Of a DNA stretch of 35,465 nucleotides, positions 8,065 through 16,851 are shown one piece after another. The notes below the pieces were generated by a model that saw only the letters and a list, made by a program, of their open reading frames with translations, ran no database searches and was not told where the DNA came from. Source of the stretch: Atopobiaceae bacterium (GTDB lineage: Bacteria > Actinomycetota > Coriobacteriia > Coriobacteriales > Atopobiaceae); contig JAGAVX010000117.1 in the NCBI GenBank assembly GCA_017941705.1, forward strand, positions 1 through 35,465. The letters are read 5' to 3'. Each line of letters starts with the position of its first letter. Positions within the stretch are counted from its first letter, which is position 1. The position numbers and the translations under genes were made by a program.

Positions 8065-8211
8065 GTTGGTCCCCCTTGTGAGCCAAAATCCATTGTCATT
8101 ATTTGGTACGCACCGACTCGGAATGTGTCTCACATTTTGCTTGCACTTTTTTGCGAGGCGCATGCACGCCGTCCCCGCAATCGACGAGCCAACTCGCCTT
8201 GAAAATGGTTG

Positions 8212-8775
8212 CTATTGCATCCTCTCTGCCGCAGCACGCATCTTCTCGAGCGCCCGCTGCACCCTCGTACCGACCGTCGAGGCGTTGATGCCCAAGATCT
8301 CGGCTATCTCCTTGTTCTTGAGCCCGTCTCGATACTTGAGGACGACCATCTCGCGATCCTCCTCGCTGATGAGCTTGAGAAGCTTGACCAGCATGATCGC
8401 ATCGTTGTTGCCCTCGAGCCCCGTGTACTCGTCGCTAGTGGCTACCGTGTCGAGATCATAGCTCACGTCCTCGGCGAGCACCTCCTGCTTGCCCTTACGC
8501 ATCCTGCTGATCATGCAGTTACGGGCGATGGTGGTGACCCATGTGCCAAACGCGGCACGCGAGGGGTCAAAGCGATCGAAGGACTTCGCCGCCTTGATGT
8601 ACGCCTCGCTCACGATGTCCTCGGTGTCGGCACGGTTGAGCACGCGTGCGTAGATGTAGTTGTAGACGCCCTTGTAGCTCTCGCGATAGTACCGCTCGAA
8701 CTCCATGGCACGAACATCCTTGCCGCCACTCACTACCCTCAGGCGGCTGCGCCTCGTCGTTCCACCATTAGCCAT
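8212..8775 (-). CDS. Sigma-70 family (ECF-like) RNA polymerase sigma factor
   Basis: The 187-aa product has region 2 (FERYYRESYKGVYNYIYARV, DTEDIVSEAYIKAAKSFDRF and GTWVTTIARNCMISRMRK) and region 4 with a helix-turn-helix (LKYRDGLKNKEIAEILGIN followed by ASTVGTRVQRALEKM). It lacks regions 1 and 3, as in ECF sigma factors, and should direct RNA polymerase to a special set of promoters. I start it at the ATG at 8775, preceded by GAAAGGG; an ATG at 8793 has no ribosome site. The N-terminal 24 residues are basic and probably disordered. No anti-sigma gene with membrane spans adjoins it, so its regulation is unclear. The 69-aa gene follows. Confidence 0.9.
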   Translation of the reverse strand: MANGGTTRRSRLRVVSGGKDVRAMEFERYYRESYKGVYNYIYARVLNRADTEDIVSEAYIKAAKSFDRFDPSRAAFGTWVTTIARNCMISRMRKGKQEVLAEDVSYDLDTVATSDEYTGLEGNNDAIMLVKLLKLISEEDREMVVLKYRDGLKNKEIAEILGINASTVGTRVQRALEKMRAAAERMQ

Positions 8776-8858
8776 TGCTGCCCTTTCGTTCATTTAAGGC
8801 ACGTTAGTACATGATAGCCTGCGGTTGGCACCTGCCACAACGCAAGTCTGACAGGCGG

Positions 8859-10160
8859 TTAGTTGATAACCTGCACGTCACTCGCAACGCTGGTGTTGTG
8901 GCCGTAGGCAAGCAGATCGTTGACGGTAACGAGCTCGTAGCCCTGCGCAATGAGCTCTGGGATGGCACGGCTGATGGCCTCGACGGTCTGGGAGCGGTCA
9001 CCGCCGCCGTCATGCATCAGGACAACCTGCCCAGGCTGCACCGTCATGATGGCCTGGTAGATCGCCTCCGCGCCGGGCCGCGACCAATCCATCGTGTCGA
9101 CGTCCCAACCGATCTCGGCATCGACGTACGGCTCGAGCGTGGAGATGATGTCGCCATAGTAGTTGCCACCAGGAGCGCGCATGACACGCTGCGGCTCTGT
9201 GCCCAGCGCCTGCCTCAGGGCCTCGAAGCCCTGCTGGACCTCGTTGATCTGCTCATCGGCCGTCATGTAGGTGAGGTTGACGCCCTGGCCGCTGCCGCTG
9301 GCATGATCCCACGTGTGGGTGCACACCTGACAGCCGACTGCGGCTTCACGCTGGATGGCCTCGGGATACTCTGCAACCTGCTCGCCAATCGTGAAGAAGG
9401 TCGCCCTTGCGCCATTGGCCTGAAGAATGTCGAGGATCTGGTCGGTCGTGCCCGGCCAGGGGCCGTCGTCAAAGGTGAGCGCGATCTTCTTCTCACCATT
9501 GGTGTTAGCCGTGTAGATGTGATAGCCCGAGTCTACGGGAGCCTTGGTGACCTCGGTCAGAACGACACCCGACACGTCACCAGTCTTGGTGGTCTGCAGG
9601 CCGTCCTCGCCCTTCTCGTACACGTGCAGCGATCCGCCCCAATAGGCCTCGCTGCTCGTGTCGGCCTCGATCGTGCCGTGAGGGATGACTTCCTCGGTCG
9701 TCGTGAAGGTCTCCGTCGCGTCGGTGCCATCGTTGATCTGGACCTGGTCGTCCTTAGAGAGCGTCGTGCTGGGGTCGGTCGTCTCGGTTCCGTTGACTGT
9801 GGCCACAAACGCGTTTCCGCCGCCGGGAATGGCAACATTGCCGTCGATGGCAAGGAGGTTGCCGGGGTTCGGCGAGGCGTGACCGTCGGCGATGACGTCA
9901 CCGATGGTGGCGTTCCTCTTTACCGTCACGAGCTCTCCGTTAACCGTCACCTTGTACCAAGGCGGATTGAAGAAGAAGTACGCTCCTGCGCCAGCACCGG
10001 CAAGCACGAGGGCGATGAGCAGGGCGGCGATGATGCGTCCCGCTCTGCCACGACGCCTGGGTGCCGACTCGTACGGGTTCACGTAACCCTGTGCCGCCGG
10101 CTCGCCATACGACGAGCCCGGGCGCTCTGCTGGGGTGTTTCCACTGTGCTTTGCAGACAT
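8859..10160 (-). CDS. Membrane-anchored polysaccharide deacetylase (NodB domain)
   Basis: The 433-aa protein has a short cytoplasmic tail rich in Pro/Arg, one transmembrane helix (about 42-64), a spacer with a ubiquitin-like/DUF348-like beta domain (YKVTVNGELVTV, about 69-115), and a NodB homology domain from about 225 to the end. Catalytic motifs are TFDDGP (229-234, metal-binding Asp pair), HTWDH (282-286, metal histidines), RAPGGNYYGD (328-337), DVDTMDW (353-359) and LMHDGG (381-386). It should be anchored outside the cell and remove N-acetyl groups from peptidoglycan or another wall glycan, which often confers lysozyme resistance. The substrate is not fixed by sequence. GGGAG sits eight bases before the ATG. 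It lies 210 bases after dxs on the same strand, probably with its own promoter. Confidence 0.92.
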   Translation of the reverse strand: MSAKHSGNTPAERPGSSYGEPAAQGYVNPYESAPRRRGRAGRIIAALLIALVLAGAGAGAYFFFNPPWYKVTVNGELVTVKRNATIGDVIADGHASPNPGNLLAIDGNVAIPGGGNAFVATVNGTETTDPSTTLSKDDQVQINDGTDATETFTTTEEVIPHGTIEADTSSEAYWGGSLHVYEKGEDGLQTTKTGDVSGVVLTEVTKAPVDSGYHIYTANTNGEKKIALTFDDGPWPGTTDQILDILQANGARATFFTIGEQVAEYPEAIQREAAVGCQVCTHTWDHASGSGQGVNLTYMTADEQINEVQQGFEALRQALGTEPQRVMRAPGGNYYGDIISTLEPYVDAEIGWDVDTMDWSRPGAEAIYQAIMTVQPGQVVLMHDGGGDRSQTVEAISRAIPELIAQGYELVTVNDLLAYGHNTSVASDVQVIN

Positions 10161-10370
10161 GCTTGCTCTCCCAACTGTCTGGTTTCATTAGGAGTCAACC
10201 TTACGCCAGTCACGACGGCGCGGGCTCAACAACCAGAATTGTCCATCGTTTCTCGCATTATTCCCCATGCCATCACCAACATCTCATCAGGTTGACAATG
10301 CCGCCAGGAGCCCTCAATACTAAAAGGAGACTGAAGAAGGAATCGAGCAGGTGTGCCACGGGCTCATTGG

Positions 10371-12278
10371 CTATTTGTTGTCCAGTCCGGCCAAGCGCTC
10401 ACGGATGGTCTGGGCGATTCCCTCGGCGTCAAGCCCGAGCTCGTGCAACAGGCCAGAACGACAGCCGTGCGGCACAAACTGGTCGGGGATACCAAGCGTG
10501 ACCACCGGGGCATAAAGCCCTTCCTCTGCCAGCACACCCAACACGCCGTGGCCGACTCCACCGGCTATGACGCCCTCCTCCGCGGTAACGACCAGCTTGG
10601 TCTTTGCGGCGGAGACGATTGCATCGCGATCGAGAGGCTTGGCCCATCGCATGTCCACCACGCGTACGCCAACGCCCTCCTCACGGAGCTGATAGGCCGC
10701 ATCGATCGCCGGCGACACCATCGAGCCAAAGGCAAGGATCGCCACGTCGTCACCGTCCACGAGCGTACGTGACTGTCCCAACTCCAGCGTCTTGGGCACA
10801 TCGTGGGCCTTGAGCACCGGACAATGGCCCTTGGGATAGCGAATGGCGAGCGGACCATCCAGCGCAAACGCGGTCTGCAGGGCCCTTTCGAGCTCAAGCC
10901 CGTCAGAGGGCGCAAGAATGCGCATGTTGGGGACCATGCGCAGATAGGCGAGGTCAAAGACTCCCTGGTGCGTCGCTCCGTCCTCCCCCGCAAGTCCGGC
11001 TCGGTCGACGCAGATGGTCACACTCTGATTGGCAAGGGCGACGTCCACGATGGCCTGATCGATTCCGCGCTGCAGGAAGGTCGAGTAGATGGCCACGAAC
11101 GGCTTGCAGCCTCCAGCCGCAAGGCCTCCCGCAAGCCCCAGAGCATGCTCCTCCGAGATGCCCACATCAATGAAGCGGTCGGGGAACTCCCTGGCAAACG
11201 AGGTAAGCCCCGTGCCGCCCTCCATGCCGGCCGTTATGGCAACGATCCTGTCGTCCTCGCGGGCGCCCTGCAGCATCGTCGTGCCAAAGACGTCGGTGAA
11301 GGTCGGGTTTCCCGCCGGCTCGCAGGCGATCGTTCCCGTGGCGACATCAAAGGGCCCGACTCCGTGATATGCCTCGGGCGTCTTCTCGGCTGGTTCGTAT
11401 CCGTGACCCTTCTTGGTGGCCACATGCACGAGCGTTGGCCCATGGCTATGGAGCGCCTTGCGCAGCACTCTGCGAAGCGCCGGGATGTCATGGCCGTCAA
11501 CCGGGGGCAGGCAGGTGATGCCCAGCTGCTCGAAGAGCATCGTGTGCTCGGGAAGCAGGAGGTGTTTGACAGAGCCCTTCGCGCTGTTCATGAGCGCCAA
11601 TGTGGCACGGGCGACAGGGCCCGAGCTCGACAGGCGCCGCAGCAGGTAGTCGCGCCGGTCGCGATAGGCGTTTGAGGCTCGCAAGATGCCAAAGTGATGG
11701 GCGAGGGCACCGACGTTGGGCGAAATCGACATGCCGTTGTCGTTGAGGATGATGACCATCCGCGTCTGCTCGAGCCCGATCTGGTTAAGCGCCTCGAACG
11801 CCATCCCGCCCGAGATGGAAGCGTCGCCTATGAGCGCGACGACGTTCTCGGAACCGCCGCGCAGATCACGCGCCTTGGCGAGACCGAGGGCAATGGAAAG
11901 CGAATCGGAGGCATGGCCGGACGGATGCACGTCAAAGGAACTCTCGGCGGGCGTCGGAAAGCCCGACAGGCCCCCACGCTGGCGCAAGGTGTCAAACCGC
12001 GCAAGCCGCCCCGTCAGGATCTTGTGAGCATAGGCTTGATGGCCCACGTCATAGACGATGCGATCTTGGGGGCAATCAAGCTCGGCATGAAGCGCGACGA
12101 TGGTCTCGACAGCACCGAGGCTCGAGGCAAGGTGCCCGCCGTTGCGCGAGGTCGTCGCCACAATCTGATCGCGAATCTCCTGGGCGACAATACCCAGCTC
12201 CTCATCATCAAGCGCCTTGAGGTCGTGCGGATGCACGAGAGCATCGATGATACGCGGCATGGAATCCTCGCTCGTCAT
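10371..12278 (-). CDS. dxs: 1-deoxy-D-xylulose-5-phosphate synthase
   Basis: The 635-aa thiamine-diphosphate enzyme condenses pyruvate with glyceraldehyde 3-phosphate, giving the first committed step of the MEP isoprenoid pathway and a precursor for thiamine and pyridoxal. Visible motifs are DVGHQAYAHKILTGR, the ThDP-binding GDASISGGMAFEALNQ with ILNDNGMSIS, the central VDGHDI, the pyrimidine-binding DVGISEEHALGLAGGLA, and FLQRGIDQAIVDVALANQ and DRAGLAGEDGATHQG in the transketolase-like domain. The C-terminal transketolase domain ends near GLPDQ-type sequence (GIPDQFVPHG). I start it at the ATG at 12278, where GGGGGAGGT lies about eight bases upstream, giving the usual length. An ATG six codons further in is also possible. 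The deacetylase gene follows. Confidence 0.95.
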   Translation of the reverse strand: MTSEDSMPRIIDALVHPHDLKALDDEELGIVAQEIRDQIVATTSRNGGHLASSLGAVETIVALHAELDCPQDRIVYDVGHQAYAHKILTGRLARFDTLRQRGGLSGFPTPAESSFDVHPSGHASDSLSIALGLAKARDLRGGSENVVALIGDASISGGMAFEALNQIGLEQTRMVIILNDNGMSISPNVGALAHHFGILRASNAYRDRRDYLLRRLSSSGPVARATLALMNSAKGSVKHLLLPEHTMLFEQLGITCLPPVDGHDIPALRRVLRKALHSHGPTLVHVATKKGHGYEPAEKTPEAYHGVGPFDVATGTIACEPAGNPTFTDVFGTTMLQGAREDDRIVAITAGMEGGTGLTSFAREFPDRFIDVGISEEHALGLAGGLAAGGCKPFVAIYSTFLQRGIDQAIVDVALANQSVTICVDRAGLAGEDGATHQGVFDLAYLRMVPNMRILAPSDGLELERALQTAFALDGPLAIRYPKGHCPVLKAHDVPKTLELGQSRTLVDGDDVAILAFGSMVSPAIDAAYQLREEGVGVRVVDMRWAKPLDRDAIVSAAKTKLVVTAEEGVIAGGVGHGVLGVLAEEGLYAPVVTLGIPDQFVPHGCRSGLLHELGLDAEGIAQTIRERLAGLDNK

Positions 12279-12461
12279 TCGCGCGCACCTCCCCCTTTTG
12301 TGCCAGTGCAAGCCCCCACTCGCACCTGTGATCGATACCATCATTTTGTATCTTTAATCGGCCGTCTACCGAGACTCCACAGTAAAACGCGAGTCTGGCC
12401 CCGCGGGATGCGTCCTGCCACCAGAGCGAAGCGTGACCTCAGGGAAGCCGTTCACGCCCGC

Positions 12462-12530
12462 GGTACACCTAGGGGACAGTCCCTTGGGTGCACCGGGTGC
12501 ATCTAGGGGACTGTCCCTTGGGTGCACCGG
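12462..12530. repeat. GGGGAC-type imperfect palindrome with two direct copies
   Basis: Two 26-base copies (12471-12496 and 12505-12530) differ only at the central base of the GGGGACAGTCCC or GGGGACTGTCCC core, with a 34-base period. The whole unit is also an imperfect palindrome. The 317-bp gap between dxs and the next gene (12279-12595) otherwise shows nothing I can name. Confidence 0.8.
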
Positions 12531-12595
12531 AGCGCAATCATGTCGTCGGTTTCGGGTACCATGGCTTACACCACAACGCAGAGCGAGGAAGACAC

Positions 12596-12913
12596 ATGGC
12601 TAATGCATCGGACAGGCATCGACGCGAAGAGGCCCGGAAGGCGCTCATCGACGCCGTAGAGCAGCTGGGCTATCCGGAGGAGTTTGGCATCGTCATAGCC
12701 AGCCAGCTCGGAGGCGAGAAATCGATGCGGCGCATGACATCATACCTGCGGGGAGCAAACCCACACAGTCCCGAGGAGATTGCCGACGAGATGCTGGCCA
12801 TACTCGACGACCGCAGCCGCTGGGTCGAGACCAAGATCAGCCAGCGGGCAAATGACAGCCTCACCGCGTTCTACAACCGTCCCCGCGATCCCAATGAGGA
12901 GCTCGACGAGTAA
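12596..12913 (+). CDS. Hypothetical 105-aa protein
   Basis: The ATG at 12596 is preceded by GAGGAA six bases upstream. The 105-aa product is mostly alpha-helical and charged, beginning with a basic segment (DRHRREEARKAL), then GYPEEFGIVIASQLGGEKSM, RRMTSYLRGANP and SPEEIADEMLAILDDRSRW. There is no signal peptide or membrane segment, so it should be cytoplasmic. The arrangement of short helices around MRRMTSYLRG could suit nucleic acid or protein binding, but I do not recognise a family. It sits next to a GGGGAC palindrome at the edge of the accessory block and converges with the GIY-YIG-like gene. Confidence 0.75.
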   Translation: MANASDRHRREEARKALIDAVEQLGYPEEFGIVIASQLGGEKSMRRMTSYLRGANPHSPEEIADEMLAILDDRSRWVETKISQRANDSLTAFYNRPRDPNEELDE

Positions 12914-12994
12914 CCGAGACCCGCGCATTGCGGATGATTCACCTTGCTCGTCGCGGCACCCTCTGCATCACGGCTTGCGCCCAAAACGGTCAAC

Positions 12995-13699
12995 CTAATC
13001 CTTAACGGGCATGTTGTACGAATCCTTGGCGCCTAGCACCTCGATCAGCGCCTCGCAGGTGTCATCGAGCTCCTCGGGGATGCAGCCAAAGATGTAGATC
13101 AGGACGTTCTGCTTGAACTTGACGTCGGCATACACGTCAGGGTTTCCTCCACGCGATATGGCATGCGCGAGACCGTCACCCACACACTCCGCCTTGCCCA
13201 CGTATACGCCCTTGTAGTCGGTAAGGTTGCTGTCCAGGTCGATCTTGTTGTAGGTGGCTATGACAAAGCACCCAGACTCCTCGAGGAGCTTGAGCGTCTT
13301 GGCCACCACCTCGTCATCCTTGCTGGTCAGCCGGTCGCCGAGCTTGGCAAGGGAGGTGCGGGTATCTGCAGCCTCGAGGACCGCCTGCCTCGTGCGGACG
13401 ACAGCCTTCGCCGCCTCATGGGCCGCCTTGCGGGCAGCCTCCTCCTCGGGTGTCTCGTCCTTCTTTGCCGTCACGACGCCCGTGGCGACCAGAGCTGCCG
13501 TGCGCGCCTTCTCAAAGGCCTCGTCGGCCCTCACCAGATCCTTCGCGCTTCCCACCAGCTGCTGTGCCGCAGCAAGCGCCTTGGACGCCTCGTCCATCGC
13601 GCGCTTGACCTCTTCGGGGTGCTCCTGCACGAACTTGTACCCATCGTTCAGCATTCCAGCGACCTTGATTGCCATGGGTATGGCGGTGGCAAAGCTCAT
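12995..13699 (-). CDS. Helical protein with GIY-YIG-like C-terminal domain
   Basis: The 234-aa product starts with a hydrophobic patch and a long Ala/Lys/Glu-rich helical region, probably a coiled coil, to about residue 140. The C-terminal 90 residues resemble a GIY-YIG fold: a strand CFVIATY, then YKGVYVGKAE (the YIG-like half), a helix ending AHAISRGG, and a distal CEALIEVLGAKDSYN that resembles the metal-binding Glu and Asn region of these nucleases. The arginine usually found after YIG is not obvious (ECVGDGLAH), so the domain may be catalytically altered or only structural. This is an inference from motif spacing. GGGAGG sits six bases before the ATG. The gene is divergent from the PD-(D/E)XK-like gene, sharing a 129-bp promoter region. 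Confidence 0.75.
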   Translation of the reverse strand: MSFATAIPMAIKVAGMLNDGYKFVQEHPEEVKRAMDEASKALAAAQQLVGSAKDLVRADEAFEKARTAALVATGVVTAKKDETPEEEAARKAAHEAAKAVVRTRQAVLEAADTRTSLAKLGDRLTSKDDEVVAKTLKLLEESGCFVIATYNKIDLDSNLTDYKGVYVGKAECVGDGLAHAISRGGNPDVYADVKFKQNVLIYIFGCIPEELDDTCEALIEVLGAKDSYNMPVKD

Positions 13700-13828
13700 G
13701 ATGACCTCCCGTTCGACGTTTCAGCCCATCGTCTAAAGCTTAAACCCGCCGCGCGGCGATTCGCGCGCACGCCTGCGCTGTTGCCGTATGCTTTGGATAA
13801 ACGGATGGTGAAGCGGGGATGTGAGGCC

Positions 13829-14593
13829 ATGGCAAAGGGGCAAATCGACGCCAGGGAGCGAGCGCTCTATGCGCTCATCTGCGCCAACGATGGCATAAAG
13901 GCCAAGGATCTGGCTCGCGAGCTCGGTGTGACCCGCAAGGAGGTCAACCAGTACCTCTACACGTTCCCCTTCGTGCGGGACCTTTGCTACCACGACGAGG
14001 ACTATCTGTGGCATGGCTACATTCGCCAGCATGTCCCGCACGAGGGCCTGCGCGACTACAGTGGATGGTATGGCCTTGTGAACGAGTTCTTGGCGCAGGA
14101 AGAGGAGGAGTGGTTCGACGAGCTGCTTGCGGGTTGTGCGCGCATCGGCCGCAACCTCAACGACACGCGCGGGCTCTTCCACTCGTTTCGCAACGCAAGG
14201 CAGACCATGGTCACGCTGTTTGGGGACCTCCTCGATGCGGGCGTCTCGTGCGAGAACTGGGAGCTTGTCTTCGAGCTGCGCATCAAGCGCTCGAAGTGGA
14301 TCCGTATCTATGCTGACGTGCTGGTCATCGCGCCAGACTACGTCTTCTCGCTCGAGTTCAAGATGAAGGACGCAATCGACCAGGGCGAGGTCGACCAGGC
14401 CGCAAAGTATGCGCCGTATCTCGAAGTCATCTTTGGGTCTGCGTACGAGATCATCCCCGCGCTCGTGCTGACGCGGGCAAGCGACCTCTACACGCATCGG
14501 CAGATCAGCGACAGCACCGCAGAGGTCTCGGTCGCATCAGGCGACATGCTGTTCAATGTGTTCGACGAGTACCTGCGCTTTCTCGCCCAGTAG
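13829..14593 (+). CDS. Winged-helix plus PD-(D/E)XK nuclease-like protein
   Basis: The 254-aa product has an N-terminal helix-turn-helix (ALICANDGIKAKDLARELGV and TRKEVNQYLYTF, about 15-50), a linker of about 90 residues, and a C-terminal domain with the pattern of PD-(D/E)XK nucleases: YADVLVIAPD with a conserved Asp, FSLEFKMK giving E-x-K, and EVDQAAKYAPYLEVIFG with the trailing Gln-Lys-Tyr. It may therefore bind and cut DNA, or be a defence or repair protein. No active-site confirmation is possible from one sequence. The ATG at 13829 was chosen for a GGGGAT site nearby; an ATG at 13805 is also in frame. It converges with the DUF262 gene across a palindromic terminator-like repeat. Confidence 0.75.
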   Translation: MAKGQIDARERALYALICANDGIKAKDLARELGVTRKEVNQYLYTFPFVRDLCYHDEDYLWHGYIRQHVPHEGLRDYSGWYGLVNEFLAQEEEEWFDELLAGCARIGRNLNDTRGLFHSFRNARQTMVTLFGDLLDAGVSCENWELVFELRIKRSKWIRIYADVLVIAPDYVFSLEFKMKDAIDQGEVDQAAKYAPYLEVIFGSAYEIIPALVLTRASDLYTHRQISDSTAEVSVASGDMLFNVFDEYLRFLAQ

Positions 14594-14604
14594 CCCGGTG
14601 CGCC

Positions 14605-14639
14605 CGGTGCAGCTAGGGGACTGTCCCCTAGGCGCACCG
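14605..14639. repeat. GGGGAC-type palindrome, likely bidirectional terminator
   Basis: CTAGGGGAC and GTCCCCTAG flank a single central T (14613-14631), and outer CGGTGC/GCACCG arms pair after a two-base internal mismatch. It lies in the 65 bases between two convergent genes, where a shared terminator is expected, and it shares the core of the 7703 and 12462 repeats. Confidence 0.8.
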
Positions 14640-14658
14640 CAGGCAGAAAGCTCTTCTC

Positions 14659-16707
14659 TTAGAGCCCTTCACGCAGGGTGTCGAGCAACGGTCCGCCCTC
14701 TCCACGTCGCCAGTACATCCAGCCGTTGAGGCCGGTGACCGACGCACCCTGCGAGGTGAGGAAGCGCTCGTATGCCTCAGTCGGGTCGTCGAACATCTCG
14801 CCGTTTGCCAGCATGATCTTGCCACTGGAAGTGACCATCGCGCGGCCCGGGTACATCGGGTTGGCACTCACCAGCGCATCGTCCATCTCGACCAGCTTTG
14901 CCTCAAAGAGATCGGCAAACGTCGCCTGCTCGCCAGCTGACGCACGCCTCGACGGACGATACGCGAGACATGCTTCCTCGGGCAGGTCGGGGATGCCCCA
15001 GATGTCCAACGCGGTATCGGTCAGTGAGGCGGTGCGAGCCTTGATCTGCTCGGGGCCCCACTCCCCCGCCGCAAGGATGTCGCTTGACAGGGCGAGGCGC
15101 GCGTCGCCCTCGCCGCCCCGTACGCGCTCGAGCTTCTGCGCGAACGTGCCGTCCTGAAGGTCAAAGGCAGCCGTCGTCAGCGTGAGGTTGCCCAGGCTAT
15201 TGACCGTCTCCTCGAAGGCGCGCTCGGCGTCGGCACCCAGAGCCTGCGTCCAGCCATCCTCGCCCAGCGCATGGACGGGCATCACGTGCTCGATCGTCCA
15301 GCCACTACGCAGGGGCATGCAGCAGCCACCCAGCCGTCCCTCCAGGCTTGCCAGCAGGTAGAACGCTCGCGAGAACCCGTAGCAGTCGCGTGTCTGCAGC
15401 GCATGCGAGAACTCCGCGTCGGTGGGGAATCTCCTCGGCGTCCCCGCCTCGTTGAGCAGCATCGCCGAGAGCGCCTCGACGACGTTTCCGCCCTCGTTGC
15501 GCACGGCATCAAGGCGCGCGATGAGCGACGCCACGAAAGGCGACAGCACGCTGGTCTCGCAATCGCATACGGCGCGGCGGAAGAGATAGCTCTCGATGGT
15601 GGCCACCATCTGCAGGAACTCGTCGCGCGAGAAGGCCTGGTGGTCGTATGCGTCAAAGAGCGACAGGAGCAGCGGGTTGACCACGGGCATGTTGAGCAGC
15701 GACAGTCGATGCAGCGCCATGGCAACGTCGGCATCCTCCACCTCGCCGGTGGTCACGCGCGCATAGTAGCTGGCAAAGCGCTTGATCTTGAGCGAGAGGT
15801 TCTTCATGCGGTCGTTGCGGTGATACCCGTTGAACAGCACGTAGCGCTTGAAGGTCTGGTACACGTCGGCCTTGGCCATGGACTCGGGCGCATAGGCCAC
15901 CGTGAAGTAGCTGCGAATGAAGTCGTCGAAGGTCCTCCCGTAGGCATCTGCGCCGAGAATGTCCTCGATGGGACGCCAGTAGGTCTGGTACATGTCGTGC
16001 TGTGCCTCGACGGGATAGGCCATGAGCACGAAGTTGCGGATGAGGTCGGCCGACGAGAGGTCCTTGCCGGTGGAGTTCATCGACTCGAAGATCGCCTGCG
16101 GCTTGTCCTGGCCCTGGCTCAGCGCAATCGAGACGACCTCGAGGCGGCGCAGGCCGGCCCAGACCGACTCCACGTCATCAAGCGCGCCCACGCGACGCTC
16201 GAAGAAGCTGAGGTTCTCGAGCAGGCGCTCCGAACCGGGAACGACGGGTTTCGTGGAGTCCTCGAGGTTGTCAATGAGGGACTGGAAGGTGACATGGTCG
16301 TTCTTGGAGAGCGTGAGCTTGTAGTGGTCCTCCCCCGTCCTGAAGTGGTTGGTGAGGTACCCGCTGTCGACAATCTCCTCGCGCGTGAAGGGCAGTCCAG
16401 CTCGGCCGTCATCGCCGGCCAGGCGCGCCAGCGCAATGAGCAGTAGCGTGATGGTGGTGATGCGCTGCTGGCCATCGATGAGCAGCAGGGGCGTTACGCC
16501 CTGCGCAGACATCGTGCCGTCCTGGATGGTCACGATCGAGCCGGTGAAGTGGAACGACTCACGCTGGCGCCCGCATGCCAGGATGTCGTCCCACAGCTGA
16601 AGGCACTGCTCCTCGCCCCACGAGTAGGGGCGCTGGTAGACCGGTACGACAAAGCGCGTGTTCATCTCGGCGATGAGGCCGAGTATGCTACGAGAATTCG
16701 CATCCAT
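14659..16707 (-). CDS. DUF262-DUF1524 restriction-like protein with C-terminal RAMA domain
   Basis: The 682-aa protein has a DUF262 (GmrS-like, ParB/Srx-fold) N-terminus with YQRPYSW (25-31) and the NTP-binding DGQQRITT (78-85). It then has a DUF1524 (GmrD-like, HNH) region with TIEHVMP (471-477) and NSLGNLTL (503-510). The last 66 residues (617-682: TSSGKIMLANGEMFDDP and NGWMYWRR) resemble the RAMA domain often found on DNA-modification and restriction proteins. GmrSD-like proteins cut modified DNA such as glucosylated phage DNA; that activity here is inference. GGAG lies seven bases before the ATG at 16707; an in-frame start at 16755 lacks one. It is flanked by cysE upstream and the nuclease-like genes downstream. 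Confidence 0.85.
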   Translation of the reverse strand: MDANSRSILGLIAEMNTRFVVPVYQRPYSWGEEQCLQLWDDILACGRQRESFHFTGSIVTIQDGTMSAQGVTPLLLIDGQQRITTITLLLIALARLAGDDGRAGLPFTREEIVDSGYLTNHFRTGEDHYKLTLSKNDHVTFQSLIDNLEDSTKPVVPGSERLLENLSFFERRVGALDDVESVWAGLRRLEVVSIALSQGQDKPQAIFESMNSTGKDLSSADLIRNFVLMAYPVEAQHDMYQTYWRPIEDILGADAYGRTFDDFIRSYFTVAYAPESMAKADVYQTFKRYVLFNGYHRNDRMKNLSLKIKRFASYYARVTTGEVEDADVAMALHRLSLLNMPVVNPLLLSLFDAYDHQAFSRDEFLQMVATIESYLFRRAVCDCETSVLSPFVASLIARLDAVRNEGGNVVEALSAMLLNEAGTPRRFPTDAEFSHALQTRDCYGFSRAFYLLASLEGRLGGCCMPLRSGWTIEHVMPVHALGEDGWTQALGADAERAFEETVNSLGNLTLTTAAFDLQDGTFAQKLERVRGGEGDARLALSSDILAAGEWGPEQIKARTASLTDTALDIWGIPDLPEEACLAYRPSRRASAGEQATFADLFEAKLVEMDDALVSANPMYPGRAMVTSSGKIMLANGEMFDDPTEAYERFLTSQGASVTGLNGWMYWRRGEGGPLLDTLREGL

Positions 16708-16851
16708 GGGGCGACTCCGATCGGAGGATGGGAACAGCAGGGCCAACATACCCATGATATCGAAGCGCCTGTTTCGTGGCTGCGCATTTTGTCAACCGGT
16801 CTATCCAGCCCCACCGACTGGGCGCCACCCCGTGGTGCCGCATCACCCGCG

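Noticed and set aside
8811..10295. A 494-codon open frame on the plus strand opposite the polysaccharide deacetylase
   Set aside because: The minus-strand gene has complete NodB motifs and a good start, while the opposite frame is low-complexity shadow sequence.
15271..16446. A 391-codon open frame on the plus strand opposite the DUF262 gene
   Set aside because: It is a shadow of a gene with clear DUF262 and DUF1524 motifs and has no ribosome site.
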